This document shows, piece after piece, positions 5,713 through 6,312 of a DNA stretch of 6,312 bases. The DNA is taken from positions 1 to 6,312 of the forward strand of contig JASHUL010000110.1 of NCBI GenBank assembly GCA_030039995.1, given 5' to 3'. This DNA is from Thermoplasmata archaeon. GTDB lineage: Archaea > Thermoplasmatota > Thermoplasmata > Lutacidiplasmatales > UBA184. Under the pieces are notes generated by a model that saw only the letters and a program-made list of their open reading frames with translations, was not told the origin of the DNA and did no database searches. Made by a program: the position numbers and the translations under genes. Position 1 is the first letter of the stretch, and each line of letters opens with the position of its first letter.

Positions 5713-6312
5713 GTGGCGCTTCCCCGCGTTCCTCCGGGGCAGGTCGTCACGGAGAAGTGGCAGGTGCTGCACGCCGGCACGGTCCCGACCGAGCTTACCC
5801 GCGAGAACTGGAGCCTCTCGCTGCACGGGGAGGTCGAGGCTCCGCGGACCCTCGGCTTCGCGGACCTCCTCCGTCTCCCCCAGGTCGACGTCACCTGCGA
5901 CATCCACTGCGTCACGTCCTGGTCGAAGCTGGGGATGCACTGGAGGGGCGTGCCGTTCACCGCGATCGCGGATCTCGTTCGCCCGAGACCGACGGTCCGG
6001 TTTGTCGTGATGGAGTGCGAGCAGGGATTCACGACCTCGTTGCCGATCGAGCCGCTTCAGGACGCCGACGTCCTGGTCGCTCACACCGTAGAGGGGGCCC
6101 CGTTGCCCGCCGAACACGGCGGACCCGTGCGAATGCTAGTCCCAAAGCGATACTTTTACAAGTCCGCGAAGTGGTTACGGGGACTGAAGTTCGTCTCGGT
6201 CGACGAGCCGGGATTCTGGGAGGTCCGGGGTTACTCGAACGTTGCGGATCCGTGGAAGGAGACCCGATACGACGTGGACGATCGGAAGGTCATCCACAAG
6301 ATGCGACGGGAG
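5713..6312 (+). CDS. Sulfite oxidase-like molybdopterin-dependent oxidoreductase (partial, runs off the window)
   Basis: The frame from GTG 5713 is open to the window edge, giving 200 residues. It matches the molybdopterin-binding fold of the sulfite oxidase/YedY family. The segment CDIHCVTSWSKLGMHWRGV (62-80) holds the cysteine, C66, that ligates molybdenum, in the usual HCV-T-WS context. ECEQGFTTSLPI (101-112) and LPAEHGGPVRMLVPKRYFYK (131-150), followed by SAKWL, are the standard cofactor-contact blocks. EVRGYSNVADPWKETRY (170-186) resembles the end of the short, roughly 200-residue members, so little is probably missing. No Tat or Sec signal and no heme or dimerisation domain is visible, so it looks like a cytoplasmic minimal member; its substrate and electron partner are unknown. 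It starts 2 bases after the dys stop and is probably co-transcribed and translationally coupled. The lack of a stop codon is due only to the window edge. Confidence 0.9.
   Translation, partial: MALPRVPPGQVVTEKWQVLHAGTVPTELTRENWSLSLHGEVEAPRTLGFADLLRLPQVDVTCDIHCVTSWSKLGMHWRGVPFTAIADLVRPRPTVRFVVMECEQGFTTSLPIEPLQDADVLVAHTVEGAPLPAEHGGPVRMLVPKRYFYKSAKWLRGLKFVSVDEPGFWEVRGYSNVADPWKETRYDVDDRKVIHKMRRE

Overview
The window reads as GC-rich archaeal chromosomal DNA with very dense coding. The evidence for archaea is a pyrB-pyrI aspartate carbamoyltransferase pair, a deoxyhypusine synthase family gene, isolated TATA-like AT islands in GC-rich DNA placed where archaeal promoters sit, and a Shine-Dalgarno site of GGAGG type. 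The proteins lack the heavy acidic bias of haloarchaea. A GC-rich member of the Thermoplasmatota, possibly aerobic or soil-dwelling, is my best guess, but this is inference and not proven by any single marker.

Layout. Positions 1-113 hold the last codons of a plus-strand membrane protein that resembles the end of an ABC-2 type permease. A gap of 138 bases carries an 8-bp inverted repeat and a BRE/TATA-like promoter, spaced for leaderless transcription of pyrB from the ATG at 252. Then come pyrB (252-1196), pyrI (about 1203-1661) and a six-helix membrane protein of the GDT1/TMEM165 (UPF0016) cation transporter family (1675-2277). All three are on the plus strand with gaps of 13 bases or less, so they probably form one operon. 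On the minus strand, 4539-2248 encodes a 763-residue ATPase with an AAA_16/STAND-like N-terminal NTPase domain and a long alpha-helical, TPR-like C-terminal half. Its 3' end overlaps the transporter gene by 30 bases. A divergent promoter region of about 100 bases (4540-4642) separates it from a plus-strand pair: a deoxyhypusine synthase family gene (4643-5710) and, 2 bases later, a sulfite-oxidase-family molybdopterin protein (5713 to the window edge).

How the genes fit together. PyrB and PyrI form the enzyme of the committed step of pyrimidine synthesis: PyrB is the catalytic chain and PyrI the zinc-binding regulatory chain. The transporter may supply or remove a divalent metal such as Mn2+, but its place in the pyr operon could be simple hitch-hiking. 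The deoxyhypusine synthase homologue keeps the catalytic lysine but differs from the classical enzyme around the substrate site, so it may be a DHS-like polyamine enzyme and not the aIF5A-modifying enzyme. The large ATPase is the least understood gene here: it looks like a signal-responsive NTPase with no visible DNA-binding or effector domain. I see no RNA genes, CRISPR arrays, insertion sequences or phage features.
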